DNA of 23,137 bases from Muribaculaceae bacterium (lineage in GTDB: Bacteria; Bacteroidota; Bacteroidia; Bacteroidales; Muribaculaceae): NCBI GenBank assembly GCA_017545095.1, contig JAFYCU010000085.1, forward strand, positions 1 through 23,137, in the 5' to 3' direction. The translations under genes were made by a program, and so were the position numbers. The notes under the pieces were generated by a model, which saw nothing but the letters and a program-made list of their open reading frames with translations, was not told where the DNA came from and searched no databases. Shown piece by piece: positions 1 to 8,474 of this stretch; position 1 is the stretch's first letter, and each line of letters begins with the position of its first letter.

Positions 1-1
1 C

Positions 2-541
2 GATGGCTCGGTCACATCACAAGCCGATCTCAGACGGATGTTCTCGCTCGAGGAAATGTATCAATGGGCAATAGCCAGTGAACGCAGTGGATTCAATGCC
101 CAGGATTACTTCAACACGCTCATGGGCTGCAAACGCTCCAACGAATGCAGTGGGGTGCAACTCAGCAATGGAGCGGTGATCGACATCATGCATCTCACCA
201 CTTCGCCCATTACCGGTTTGGCGGGCTATGTGCATGGTTTTGTCCGCACCAGCAAGGAGCAGCAGACCGAGTATATTGCTGAAATCGTACGCTCTGAGCG
301 CAGTATTGCCGGCAAAGAACGTGTGGGATGCCTGGTTGTGGACACGCACTGCAGTTTGCCCACTGTGCGGCGCATGGTGGCCGATGAACTGGCTGACCTG
401 CATTTCATACTCGTGTATGCCACTGGCAACGACGAGCTTACCGCAATCCCTGTAGTCAACGGCGAGTTATGCGGCGACGAAAACTACTACGGAGTAAACA
501 AATTGGAAGACTTAAAGATATGGACAAGACGAAAAAGATGA
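2..541 (+). CDS. Partial protein of unknown family (possible degenerate JAB/MPN-like domain), 5' end outside window
   Basis: The reading frame is open from the first complete codon, so the gene begins upstream; the stop is the TGA at 539-541. The visible 179 residues carry no signal peptide or membrane segment. I do not recognise the family with confidence. One pattern is suggestive: a Glu in NECSGV, a middle stretch of alternating strand and helix, then VGCLVVDTHC, an Asp 12 residues after that His, and a hydrophobic strand HFILVYA. This order resembles the JAB/MPN+ metalloprotease core (E ... HxH ... S..D, then a strand), but the first His of HxH is Asp and the Ser is missing, so it would be inactive or only an analogue. 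The gene overlaps the start of the next gene and shares its operon with an E1-like enzyme, which is the context in which JAB proteins occur. The JAB idea is inference only. Confidence 0.6.
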   Translation, partial: DGSVTSQADLRRMFSLEEMYQWAIASERSGFNAQDYFNTLMGCKRSNECSGVQLSNGAVIDIMHLTTSPITGLAGYVHGFVRTSKEQQTEYIAEIVRSERSIAGKERVGCLVVDTHCSLPTVRRMVADELADLHFILVYATGNDELTAIPVVNGELCGDENYYGVNKLEDLKIWTRRKR

Positions 542-2937
542 GTTGCCGGCACTGGCTGGCATTGGTGCTGACGCTGTGCCTCGCGCTGCCGCTTCAGGCG
601 CAGACGGTGAAAGGCATTGAGTTCTGCGGCAAAAGCTTGATAGCCCCCGACAGCATCGCCCTTCACCTGAAATTGCTCGATGACGGCGGCAAACCGGTGC
701 GCGGCCTGTCGCCCGAGATGGTGAAGAAGAACCTGTTCCTGTTTGAGGATGCCGCCAACAGCCAGGACTTTGCACACCGCATTCCCGAAAATGTGATCAG
801 TGTGCGCAACACCAGCAAGGGTGGCGGCGAACGCATCAGCGACGACTTCACCTTCTTGGTGCTCGTTGATCGCAACATCCCCAACATGGACGCAGTCTAC
901 AACGCTGTGGGCGAGCTAGTGAAAGCAGCTCCCAAGGGTTGTGTGTACCTATCGTTCTACGGCGACAATGTGACCAACAGCGAACTCGTCACCACCGACA
1001 ACTTCGCCGAAATGCGCAGCAAATTCGATGCAGGCAGCGAAAATAAATGCTTCTACAGTGCCGTGTATTCCAAACTCGCCGAGTTCAATCCGGCCGACAC
1101 CGATGTGCCGGGGCTGAAACTTGAGAGCGGCTACATGAAGAATGCAGAGATTGCCAAACGCGCCACGATGAATGCAGGCAAGAACTATCTGTTTGTGTTT
1201 GCCGATGGAGCCAAGGACCCCGACTTCGAGGCAGAGCAGGGTGTGGACCAACAGCTCATCGACGAATATCAAAAAACCGGCCCGGCTTCCACGCCCAAGG
1301 TGTATGCGTTCTACTACACCGGTGCCGGCGAGAACGAGGAGATGCGCACAGCACTTTCCTATGCCGCCACCCCCAAGGTGGATGATGTGGTGATCAGCGA
1401 CCGCGTGGGCAAGTTCTTCTCGTCGACCGACATGAATGCGGCACTGAGCGAGTTCCAGCAGGCAGTGGATGAAGCGGCCTACGACTACGACCTGGTTTAT
1501 CCCGTGCTGGGCAAGGTGTATAACGGCAACACGGTACACTACTTGGCCTCGTGGGAGGGCAACGAGATTGGCGGGGCCGACATGACCATCGGCACCGCCG
1601 AGAACCCGTTCCCCACCGAGCACCTCACCGGCGGCGACACGGTGATGAAATACCTCACGGCCCTGATTGTGGCCCTGCTCACTTTCGCTTTCTTCTTTGT
1701 GGTGGTGAAGATTCTCATCCCCGTTGCGAAGTCGAAGTCGTTTGCCATGAAATATTACAAGCCCTACGTTCCCGAACCCGGCGTGAACCGCCGCATCTGC
1801 TACTATTGCGGCCAGGACATCAGACCGGGCCAGCCGGCTGTGCAAAAGTGCAAGCACATGATGCACACCCACTGCTGGCAACAGAACGGCTACCGCTGCA
1901 GTGAGTATGGCCAGAGCTGCAAAACGGGCATCCAGCCCCACGTGGACTGGAACACGATGTTCACGCGCGAGTCGATGCGCGACGTGAACCAGGCACTGGT
2001 AGGCATTCTGGCAGCACTGGTAAGCTGGGTCATGTATGAGCTTACCGGTCGCGGCGGCTTGTTCAAGTCGCTAGGCGAGTGGCTGTGCGGCCTGTCGCTC
2101 ACTCCGGCTCATGAGCTTTGGGGCGACAGCGTGACCAAGGTGTCGTCACTGCTGGCCATAGGCCTGCTGCTGGGTTTCTTCCTCTCGCTCATCTTCCGCT
2201 ACAACGACGAATACCGCCAGAAGAACGCTTTTGTGTGGATTAAAATCATTGGCTTGTCGCTGTTGTCGGCCGTGATTGGCATGGCGGCCATGGCCATTGG
2301 CGGATGGATTTTCAGTGCGTGCGTGGGTGCGCTCAATGGCAATGTGATACCCTGGTACTGCTCCCTGCCGGCCTACCTGCTGTTCTCGGTGTGTTTCTCG
2401 CTGAGTTTGTGCATTGGTTCCACCATCCCAATGAAGAGTGCTTTGTTGGGTGGTTTGGCAGCTGCCGTGATAGGATTCCTGGTACTGATGTTCTCGGGCA
2501 TGTCGACCTCGCAAAGTCCGTGGATGAGCAACCTGCTCAACTTCATCATCTATGGTGGTGGACTGGGAGCCTCGATAGCCACGGTGCGCATGATGGCCGA
2601 GAAGTATTTCCTGGTGATTCAGAACGGTCCACGCCAGGGCACCGAGATACCCATCCACAAATGGATGAACGCCACTGGCGGCGGACGCATGGTCACCATA
2701 GGCATGATTGGCGACTGCGAGATTCAAATGAACTGGGAAAAGAGCAACAAGGTTGCCAAGGAACATGCCCAGCTCTACATTGACCAAACCCACAAGTTGC
2801 CGGTGCTCAAGCCGCTCACCACGGGTGTGATGTTCAACAGCCGTGCCGAGCTTCCGCCGGCACAAGAGCGCACGCTCGCCAACGGCGACACCTTCCAGAT
2901 TGGCGACACGGTGTTCCTGTATATGGAAAAGGATTAA
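520..2937 (+). CDS. Membrane protein: signal peptide, VWA-like domain, RING-H2-like finger, multi-TM region, FHA-like C terminus
   Basis: An 805-residue protein with a composite architecture. Residues 1-27 form a signal peptide (cleavage near LQA-Q). Residues about 110-340 look like a von Willebrand A fold: a strand ending at D117, a second strand YLSFYGD, and YLFVFADG near the end; the MIDAS motif is DRNIP rather than DxSxS. A membrane helix lies at about 378-400. A cysteine/histidine cluster at 427-467 has the order C-x2-C-x13-C-x-H-x2-H-x2-C-x7-C-x6-C, the RING-H2 order with a longer last spacing. Five to seven hydrophobic segments follow (about 493-690), then an FHA-like domain (about 700-805) with the EHAQL element around H749. 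The predicted topology is VWA in the periplasm, with RING and FHA in the cytoplasm. The start at 520 is preferred for its Lys-rich n-region; ATG 538 overlaps the previous stop as ATGA and is also plausible. It probably acts as a membrane anchor or signalling hub for the injection apparatus (inference). Confidence 0.8.
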   Translation: MDKTKKMSCRHWLALVLTLCLALPLQAQTVKGIEFCGKSLIAPDSIALHLKLLDDGGKPVRGLSPEMVKKNLFLFEDAANSQDFAHRIPENVISVRNTSKGGGERISDDFTFLVLVDRNIPNMDAVYNAVGELVKAAPKGCVYLSFYGDNVTNSELVTTDNFAEMRSKFDAGSENKCFYSAVYSKLAEFNPADTDVPGLKLESGYMKNAEIAKRATMNAGKNYLFVFADGAKDPDFEAEQGVDQQLIDEYQKTGPASTPKVYAFYYTGAGENEEMRTALSYAATPKVDDVVISDRVGKFFSSTDMNAALSEFQQAVDEAAYDYDLVYPVLGKVYNGNTVHYLASWEGNEIGGADMTIGTAENPFPTEHLTGGDTVMKYLTALIVALLTFAFFFVVVKILIPVAKSKSFAMKYYKPYVPEPGVNRRICYYCGQDIRPGQPAVQKCKHMMHTHCWQQNGYRCSEYGQSCKTGIQPHVDWNTMFTRESMRDVNQALVGILAALVSWVMYELTGRGGLFKSLGEWLCGLSLTPAHELWGDSVTKVSSLLAIGLLLGFFLSLIFRYNDEYRQKNAFVWIKIIGLSLLSAVIGMAAMAIGGWIFSACVGALNGNVIPWYCSLPAYLLFSVCFSLSLCIGSTIPMKSALLGGLAAAVIGFLVLMFSGMSTSQSPWMSNLLNFIIYGGGLGASIATVRMMAEKYFLVIQNGPRQGTEIPIHKWMNATGGGRMVTIGMIGDCEIQMNWEKSNKVAKEHAQLYIDQTHKLPVLKPLTTGVMFNSRAELPPAQERTLANGDTFQIGDTVFLYMEKD

Positions 2938-2946
2938 GAGCATTGA

Positions 2947-4146
2947 ATGATGGCCGACGAACGGAAATATGAATGGGGCGAGGGAGTGTACACGCTGCTC
3001 TCGTGGTTCAAGCAGGACCGCGTGAAGAACGCCCATGTGCTTGTTGCCGGAGCGGGAGCTTTGGGCAACGAGGTGGTGAAGAATCTGGCCTTGTTTGGCG
3101 TGGGGCACATCACCGTGGTGGATTTCGACCGCATCGAGGTGTCAAACCTCACGCGCAGCGTGCTCTTCCGCGAAGAGGATGCCTTTGCCCACGCTTTCAA
3201 AGCCGAAGTGGTGGCTCGCCGCGCACGCGAAATCAATCCGCAAATCCAGGTCGATGCTATCGTGGGCAACCTGTTCTCGGAAGTGGGATTTGGCCTCTAC
3301 CGCCGTGTCGATGTGGTGATTGGCTGCCTCGACAGCCGTCTGGCGCGCTACCAGCTCAACCGGCTGTGCATGCGTGCCAGCAAGACGTGGGTGGATGGCA
3401 GCATCGAGAACCTGACGGGCGTGGTGCGCGTCTATGCCCCCGGCGTGAGTTGCTACGAGTGCGGTCTGTCGCGCGAAGAGTTCAACCACATCATGCTGCG
3501 CACGGGCTGCGCCGACGTGGTGCGCACGCAGACCAGTGCCGGTCGCGTTGCCACTACCCCGGTGAGTGCCTCCATCATCGGAGCCATGCAGGTGCAGGAA
3601 GCCATGAAGGTGATCCACCAGAATCAGGAAGAACCTGCCCCGTTCAAGTCGCTGGCAGGAAAGATGCTCCGCTACGAGGGCATGACCTGCAGCATGAACA
3701 TCTACAACTTTGCCTCGTGGAAGAAGAATTGCCCTGCGCACGAGCGGTGGGACAACATCCACGAGTGCACGCGGCTCAAAGCCTCGCTCACGGTGCACGA
3801 CATGCTCACCATTCTCAAGGAAGAACTGGGCGTGAAAGCGTTGGAAATCAACATGCGCAACAACAAGTTCATTGACGTGATTGTGAGCGACCGCCCCGAG
3901 CGTGAGTTCCGCGTGATGGTGCCCGAGTCGCGCTTAGACGCGCTCATTAGCAGCGACCGCGAGATGCGTCAGCTGAGCTACCGCACGCTCTTCCACAAGC
4001 ACTTCTACGAGAATCTTGACTTCGATTTCCCCTATGGCGACCTCACGCTGGCGCAGGTGGGCATTCCACCGCTCGATGTGCTGCAAGTGAGCACCGACCG
4101 AGGGCAATTCTTTGTTGAACTCACCGGCGACCTACTGCAAGCATGA
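2947..4146 (+). CDS. E1-like (ThiF/MoeB/UBA family) ubiquitin-like-activating protein with C-terminal ubiquitin-fold-like region
   Basis: A 399-residue protein of the E1 superfamily, whose members adenylate the C terminus of a ubiquitin-like protein and usually pass it to a cysteine. The nucleotide-binding Rossmann fold is clear: GAGALG at 35-40, then VVDFDRIEVSNLTRS (D61, N67, R70 in the usual ATP/Mg positions), and GCLDSR with D129. A CYEC pair (C169, C172) with C262 and C274 or H265 could bind zinc. C188 in RTGCADV lies in the linker where E1 catalytic cysteines occur, and the downstream VSASIIGAMQVQEAMK matches the crossover segment of MoeB/ThiF. Residues about 280-399 are an additional domain ending in DLTLAQVGIPPLDVLQV, which resembles the end of a YukD-type ubiquitin fold or an E1 UFD. 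ATG 2947 is directly followed by ATG 2950. The stop overlaps the next start as ATGA, implying translational coupling to the baseplate genes. Confidence 0.88.
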   Translation: MMADERKYEWGEGVYTLLSWFKQDRVKNAHVLVAGAGALGNEVVKNLALFGVGHITVVDFDRIEVSNLTRSVLFREEDAFAHAFKAEVVARRAREINPQIQVDAIVGNLFSEVGFGLYRRVDVVIGCLDSRLARYQLNRLCMRASKTWVDGSIENLTGVVRVYAPGVSCYECGLSREEFNHIMLRTGCADVVRTQTSAGRVATTPVSASIIGAMQVQEAMKVIHQNQEEPAPFKSLAGKMLRYEGMTCSMNIYNFASWKKNCPAHERWDNIHECTRLKASLTVHDMLTILKEELGVKALEINMRNNKFIDVIVSDRPEREFRVMVPESRLDALISSDREMRQLSYRTLFHKHFYENLDFDFPYGDLTLAQVGIPPLDVLQVSTDRGQFFVELTGDLLQA

Positions 4147-5027
4147 AACATATTCCCGATGACATCAATGCCGAACTGCTGCTGAGCCATGACTGCGGTG
4201 TGCGGTGGCGCGTGAAGCACACCAGCACCCATCACCGCAACGTCACGGGCGATGTGGCGGCTGTGGACCATAACGAGGGCGAGCGGCAAGGCACGCTGCA
4301 TCTGGGCCGCGCCAGCCTCTACAATGCGCTGCCGGAATATATGTTCCACACGGTGGACCGGTTCAGCGGTCTGGATGAATCGCGCGACGAGAACGCATTC
4401 ACCGACGAGGTGGCCCGGCAGGAGCAGGAATGCAAACACGCCCTGCAGTTCTTCGCCCCCCTCGATGCCTTGCTGCTTCGGCTGCGCTTAGACGTGCGCG
4501 CCCGCATCGAGCGTCACACCACTCACGACAACCCCGTGCTGCAAAACATCATCGGCGACCGTCTCACCGCTGAGCAACGCTCCAACCGCTTCATTGCCAA
4601 GTTGCTGGCTTTCCTGCCTGCGTGCCACCGCATTCGCGGCAACCGCACGCTCATCACCCTCATGCTGCGCAAAGTGCTGCAAGACGAGGGTATCGGCATC
4701 GAGGTGAGTCAGCAAACGCTGCTGCACCACGACGATGAGCCGCGCTATAACGACCGCTTGGACGAAACATCAAGCGACTTCTTTGCCGGCAACGATTACT
4801 ACAGCGACACCACCGTCTACCGCATCCATCACTGGAGCTGGGAACTGTGTGATGAGCATTTTCTCGCCACCGTCGAAGAACTCGAGCAAATGCGCCAGTT
4901 TGTGCAGGACTGGTTCTTGGGGTTGGACCAGCAACTCGAGTTCGAAGTGTGGACCGCCGATGCCCCGGCGGCTCGATTGTCCGACACCGAATGCCACAAC
5001 TACTTGAATTACAACACTGTGATATAA
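4143..5027 (+). CDS. TssG-like T6SS baseplate protein (probable)
   Basis: A 294-residue soluble protein without signal peptide or membrane helix. The assignment rests mainly on position between the E1-like gene and a TssK-like gene, on a length close to the TssG family (roughly 300 residues), and on the C-terminal layout. That layout has a helix LITLMLRKVLQ followed by a strand IGIEVS, a polar region, the strand TVYRIHHWSW, then a helix EELEQMRQFVQDWF and a final strand LEFEVWT, as in the C-terminal half of TssG where a strand is followed by a helix and a closing strand. The conserved TssG Gly/Leu-rich motifs are not obvious, so this is a structural-order argument, not a motif match. In T6SS, TssG forms a TssF2-TssG wedge core of the baseplate. 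The start overlaps the E1 stop by four bases. Confidence 0.55.
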   Translation: MKHIPDDINAELLLSHDCGVRWRVKHTSTHHRNVTGDVAAVDHNEGERQGTLHLGRASLYNALPEYMFHTVDRFSGLDESRDENAFTDEVARQEQECKHALQFFAPLDALLLRLRLDVRARIERHTTHDNPVLQNIIGDRLTAEQRSNRFIAKLLAFLPACHRIRGNRTLITLMLRKVLQDEGIGIEVSQQTLLHHDDEPRYNDRLDETSSDFFAGNDYYSDTTVYRIHHWSWELCDEHFLATVEELEQMRQFVQDWFLGLDQQLEFEVWTADAPAARLSDTECHNYLNYNTVI

Positions 5028-5059
5028 TTCGACATTAACAACACCAAAGATAAACGACT

Positions 5060-6046
5060 ATGCCAAAAACGATTAGTTGGAAAAAGGGCATGCGGCTCAG
5101 CGACGAGATTTTCCGCACGGCCGATGCCTTCACCGCCGCCCACATTGGCCAAGCCCTGCTGCTGGGGTCGGCCGGACGTTTCGGTCTATTCCCCGGACAG
5201 AGCCCTTTTCAAGTGAGCTTGAGTTTGAGTGCCGACTTCGTTGAGGTTGAAAGCCTTGACTGCCTGGGTCTTACGCGTGCCGGCCACTTGATCGACACCC
5301 ATTGGGACACGCGCTACACCAGCAACTTCGACACCCGCGTGCCACTGCCCCGCGATGGTGTGCAACAACAGTACCTGCTCATCATCATGACACCCGACGG
5401 CGAGCTGCGCGAGACGGGCGACGGCTACTGCGAGCCAGCCTACACGCTGGCCCTGATGCGCTGCGACAGCACGCTGCCCGACAACGCCCTGCCGCTGGCA
5501 CGACTGGTTTATAACTACGCTTGGCAAATCGACGACATCGACTTTGTGCCACCGTGCCTGTTCGTGTCGTCGCACAAGGCTTACGAAGATTTGCTCACGC
5601 AATTCATCAACCAGCTCATCATGCTCGACAAGGCAGCTACGGCCCACATCAACTCGGCAGCGAAACAAGTCATCAGGCTCATACTGCCAGCCGTGCGCTC
5701 ACTTCGCATCGCCGCCGACAAGCAGCGCGACACGCTCACCCCGATGGCCCTGCTGGGCATGGTGCAGCAATGCGTGAGTGCATTCGTGACCGGCTGTGAG
5801 GTAGACGACAACATCACGCTTGACGAGCTGAGCGAATGGAAAAACTATATCGCAGCTCCCTACTCGGAACACCATGTGCACCAGCTCATCAAACAGGGCC
5901 TTGCTGTGTGTGCCACGATTGTCGACAAAATCAACGGACTGTCTGTGGCTACCGCTACCGCTCCGCCGCCTCCTGCTCCTCCTGTTTCGCGCCCCACTCC
6001 GCCACCAGCTCCCCCGGCAGCAAAAACAAGAATCATAACCGTTTAA
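5060..6046 (+). CDS. TssK-like T6SS baseplate protein, short form with Pro/Ala-rich tail
   Basis: A 328-residue protein. TssK trimers clamp the baseplate wedges and link them to the membrane complex. Matches to the family: an N-terminal W-x2-GM-x-L element (residues 6-13) like the W.eGm.L.pqHFQ start of TssK, LPLARL at 144-149, and DDIDFVPPCLFVSS at 158-171, which corresponds to the family's F(I/V)PP.L.I.aS segment; helices follow. Typical TssK proteins are about 440-450 residues with a C-terminal head that contacts the membrane complex. Here the folded part ends near residue 300 and is followed by a low-complexity Pro/Ala tail (about 303-323), so the usual head seems absent or replaced. ATG 5060 follows a 32-base A-rich gap with no strong SD site. 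The same operon continues without a break. Confidence 0.72.
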   Translation: MPKTISWKKGMRLSDEIFRTADAFTAAHIGQALLLGSAGRFGLFPGQSPFQVSLSLSADFVEVESLDCLGLTRAGHLIDTHWDTRYTSNFDTRVPLPRDGVQQQYLLIIMTPDGELRETGDGYCEPAYTLALMRCDSTLPDNALPLARLVYNYAWQIDDIDFVPPCLFVSSHKAYEDLLTQFINQLIMLDKAATAHINSAAKQVIRLILPAVRSLRIAADKQRDTLTPMALLGMVQQCVSAFVTGCEVDDNITLDELSEWKNYIAAPYSEHHVHQLIKQGLAVCATIVDKINGLSVATATAPPPPAPPVSRPTPPPAPPAAKTRIITV

Positions 6047-6055
6047 GCTTATCCC

Positions 6056-6580
6056 ATGGACTATATCAGCACCCCGCTGGCCTATGCCGAGCGCACGGTC
6101 TATTCCCCTGCCCTGCACCGCGACCTCACCGAGACCATCGAGCCGCTGGCCTTGCGACGCGACTTGCGCGACGTGATTGCCATGCTCGACAACTTGGTGG
6201 AACTTGTGGTATTCACCCCCCGTGGCGGACTGGCTGCCGACCCCGACTTTGGGTTTGAATACTGGAGCCACGAGTATTCCAACGTGAGCCACCGCGACTT
6301 CAACAACGGCCAGCCCTGCTCGATCGACAACGAAATCACGCGCCAGCGATGCCAGCAGAGCGTGACCGACAGCCTGCGCACCTATGCGCCCATGCTGCTC
6401 GATGTGAGCACCAACATCGAGCTGGAGGTGCCTGAGACGCACCGACGATATAAAAACGTGAACTCAAAATACATGGTCAACGTGGTGGTGACCGGCCGCA
6501 TCAAGCACGGCATCGACCGCGTGGACTACCGCAAAGTGGTCACCTTTATGGTTGAACCCACCATTAAACGCAACATCTGA
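6056..6580 (+). CDS. TssE-like (gp25/lysozyme-like fold) T6SS baseplate protein
   Basis: A 174-residue soluble protein resembling the gp25/TssE family, which nucleates sheath polymerisation at the baseplate. The best evidence is RGGLAADPDFGFEYW (residues 56-70), corresponding to the family signature R-G-x-R..P-x-(F/Y)-G, preceded by a helix (DVIAMLDNLVELVVFTP). It is followed by a helix that contains the N-E-I.R section, and by closing strands IELEVPET and YMVNVVVTG with TFMVEPT at the C terminus, the beta region of gp25 proteins. The length is in the normal range for TssE (about 130-180). ATG 6056 lies nine bases after the TssK-like stop, and the TGA overlaps the ATG of the TssF-like gene by one base, so TssE- and TssF-like subunits are probably made in coupled amounts. 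Confidence 0.7.
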   Translation: MDYISTPLAYAERTVYSPALHRDLTETIEPLALRRDLRDVIAMLDNLVELVVFTPRGGLAADPDFGFEYWSHEYSNVSHRDFNNGQPCSIDNEITRQRCQQSVTDSLRTYAPMLLDVSTNIELEVPETHRRYKNVNSKYMVNVVVTGRIKHGIDRVDYRKVVTFMVEPTIKRNI

Positions 6581-8406
6581 TGGACCTTGACTTAGAGAAC
6601 CGACTTAACGAGGCCTTGGAGCAAGCGCACGTGCTCACGGGCGGCGAGATGGTGGACCAGAGCCAGCTCGACCCCGTGCAGCGCATGATGCTCGTGGCAC
6701 TGCTGCACGAATGCCAGAAAATCAACGACTATGCCGACGGTGTGGACGAGCGCATCGCACAACGCTTTGCCGAGGACTTTATTCCTCGCAATAGCATCGA
6801 GGCCATGCCGGCACTGGCGTTGCTGGCGCTAAAAGTGAAGCCGCGCCCAGGCAATGAAGTGGTGATGCTCAATGCCGACACCACCTTCAAGACCAAACCC
6901 GACACCAAACAGGTGCCGCCGCGCCCAGCCCTCAACTTCATCCCCATCTTCAACACCATGCTGCTGGGGCACACCGATGTATATACCCTCAACAAGCGTT
7001 GCCTGCGCCACCATGGCGAGGTGATTGATATCGCGATGCAACACGCCAACCACCTGTATGTGGGCATCCGCACCAGTGCCGAAGTGAACACCCTTCGCGG
7101 TCTGAGCCTGCTCATCTGCGGCACGCGCGGTGTGACCCCCGATCGGGTGGTGGTAGGAGCCGACAAACGCCAGCTTTCGTTTGCCACCATGCAGCGCTTG
7201 GAGGACATCGAGATGCTTGAGCCCTTCGATGCCCAACAGGCCTCGGGGCGGTTTTTCTCGATTGTGGAATCGTGGAAAGAGCAGCTGCTCGACATGGGCA
7301 ACGCGTCGCTCATCTACATTACCGACCCGCTGCAAGACCGCGATCTGTTCAAGCCCCGCGCCTACCCGCGCAGTTTCCAGAACTGGCTCGAGAGCCGTCA
7401 TCTCGACATCCTGCCGTCGGACACGCTGTGGCTGCGGCTCGACTTCCCCGAGGGCTACGACGTGCCCGATGCCTGCAAGGTGGAGCTTAACGTGGTGCCG
7501 GTGACCAATGTGGACCTGAACACGGTCACGCTCACCCAATCGTCGCCCATCGCCAAACTGCAAAAACAAGACGGGGCCTATTTCCTCGATGTGGTGGAAC
7601 AGAGCAATGCCGCCATCCATCAGGGCTATCCCGCCAACAGCGACGAGTTTTTAATTCGCGACTTCGATGCCACGCGCTACAACGACGGCGACCTGTACCG
7701 CGACGTACGCATGCTCTACAATCGCTTTGTGGAAGACTATTATGCCTTTATCGACTACAACGGCATCAAAGACGGCGAGACCATCCGCACCCTTCGGTCT
7801 ACGCTTACCACGCTGGGCAAGGCTGTGAAGGGCGACAACACGCGATTCCGCTACGACAGCGGCACCTATGCCATGAAAAACATCGCCATCGAAGATGCCA
7901 CGAGTGTGAGTTCCAGCTCGGTGCGCGTGGCTTTCCTCACCACACAGGGAGCCGTGGGCAACGAAGTGGAACGCGGCACAATGATGGAAAACCGGCGCAA
8001 CGCCGCTCTGGAGCGCGATGCCGAGGTGATTGTGGGAGGCATGGGGGGCCGCGACAAGGCCACACCCGACCAGCGCTACGAACTGCTGCGCTACCACACT
8101 CTCACCGCCGACCGGCTGTTCACGCGCATGGACATCGATGCGTTTCTGCGAAAGGAAATCATGGCATTCTACGGCCGCGAGGAGTTCAAGCGAATCTTCA
8201 TCAAACTCAGCGTGCAGGGGGCTGAAGGCGAGCAAGGACTGCAACGCGGCTTGTATGTGGACATTGAGTTCAAAGACCGCAAGAATTATGAGCAGGCCCA
8301 GGGCATCTCGCTGGCCTCGCTGCTACAGCAACGCATCGCTCGCAAGAGTTGCCTCACCATGCCCGTGATAGTGACGCTGGTGAATCTCGAGGACAACACG
8401 CCCTGA
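6580..8406 (+). CDS. TssF-like T6SS baseplate protein
   Basis: A 608-residue protein. TssF forms a dimer in the baseplate wedge with TssG and is the largest wedge subunit, usually about 580-640 residues, so the length fits. Near the N terminus (from about residue 30) the order LDPVQRMMLVALLHE, then a helix with DGVDERIAQRFAEDF, then IEAMPALALLALKVKP corresponds well to the TssF start (DP..rL...fA...ARi...lDD..PE....LL..l.P....P.PS...). The remainder alternates strands and helices without membrane segments. The C-terminal third is helix/strand rich, with YGREEFKRIFIKLSV and a YVDIEFKD strand. It is the last of the four consecutive baseplate-like genes. Bases 8407-8474 between it and the next gene hold no structure that I recognise. 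Confidence 0.7.
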   Translation: MDLDLENRLNEALEQAHVLTGGEMVDQSQLDPVQRMMLVALLHECQKINDYADGVDERIAQRFAEDFIPRNSIEAMPALALLALKVKPRPGNEVVMLNADTTFKTKPDTKQVPPRPALNFIPIFNTMLLGHTDVYTLNKRCLRHHGEVIDIAMQHANHLYVGIRTSAEVNTLRGLSLLICGTRGVTPDRVVVGADKRQLSFATMQRLEDIEMLEPFDAQQASGRFFSIVESWKEQLLDMGNASLIYITDPLQDRDLFKPRAYPRSFQNWLESRHLDILPSDTLWLRLDFPEGYDVPDACKVELNVVPVTNVDLNTVTLTQSSPIAKLQKQDGAYFLDVVEQSNAAIHQGYPANSDEFLIRDFDATRYNDGDLYRDVRMLYNRFVEDYYAFIDYNGIKDGETIRTLRSTLTTLGKAVKGDNTRFRYDSGTYAMKNIAIEDATSVSSSSVRVAFLTTQGAVGNEVERGTMMENRRNAALERDAEVIVGGMGGRDKATPDQRYELLRYHTLTADRLFTRMDIDAFLRKEIMAFYGREEFKRIFIKLSVQGAEGEQGLQRGLYVDIEFKDRKNYEQAQGISLASLLQQRIARKSCLTMPVIVTLVNLEDNTP

Positions 8407-8474
8407 CGCTCAATCAACACGCTATCATTCCCATCACCCATTTCGCACCATTCACCCCAACACCTCATAGCACT

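Noticed and set aside
949..1941. Long minus-strand open frame of 330 codons
   Set aside because: It lies wholly opposite the VWA/RING gene, is rich in His/Val/Gly as expected for the antisense of GC-rich coding DNA, and shows no domain.
5978..6030. Proline-codon run as a tandem repeat or CRISPR-like element
   Set aside because: It encodes the Pro/Ala tail of the TssK-like protein; there are no regular repeat/spacer units.
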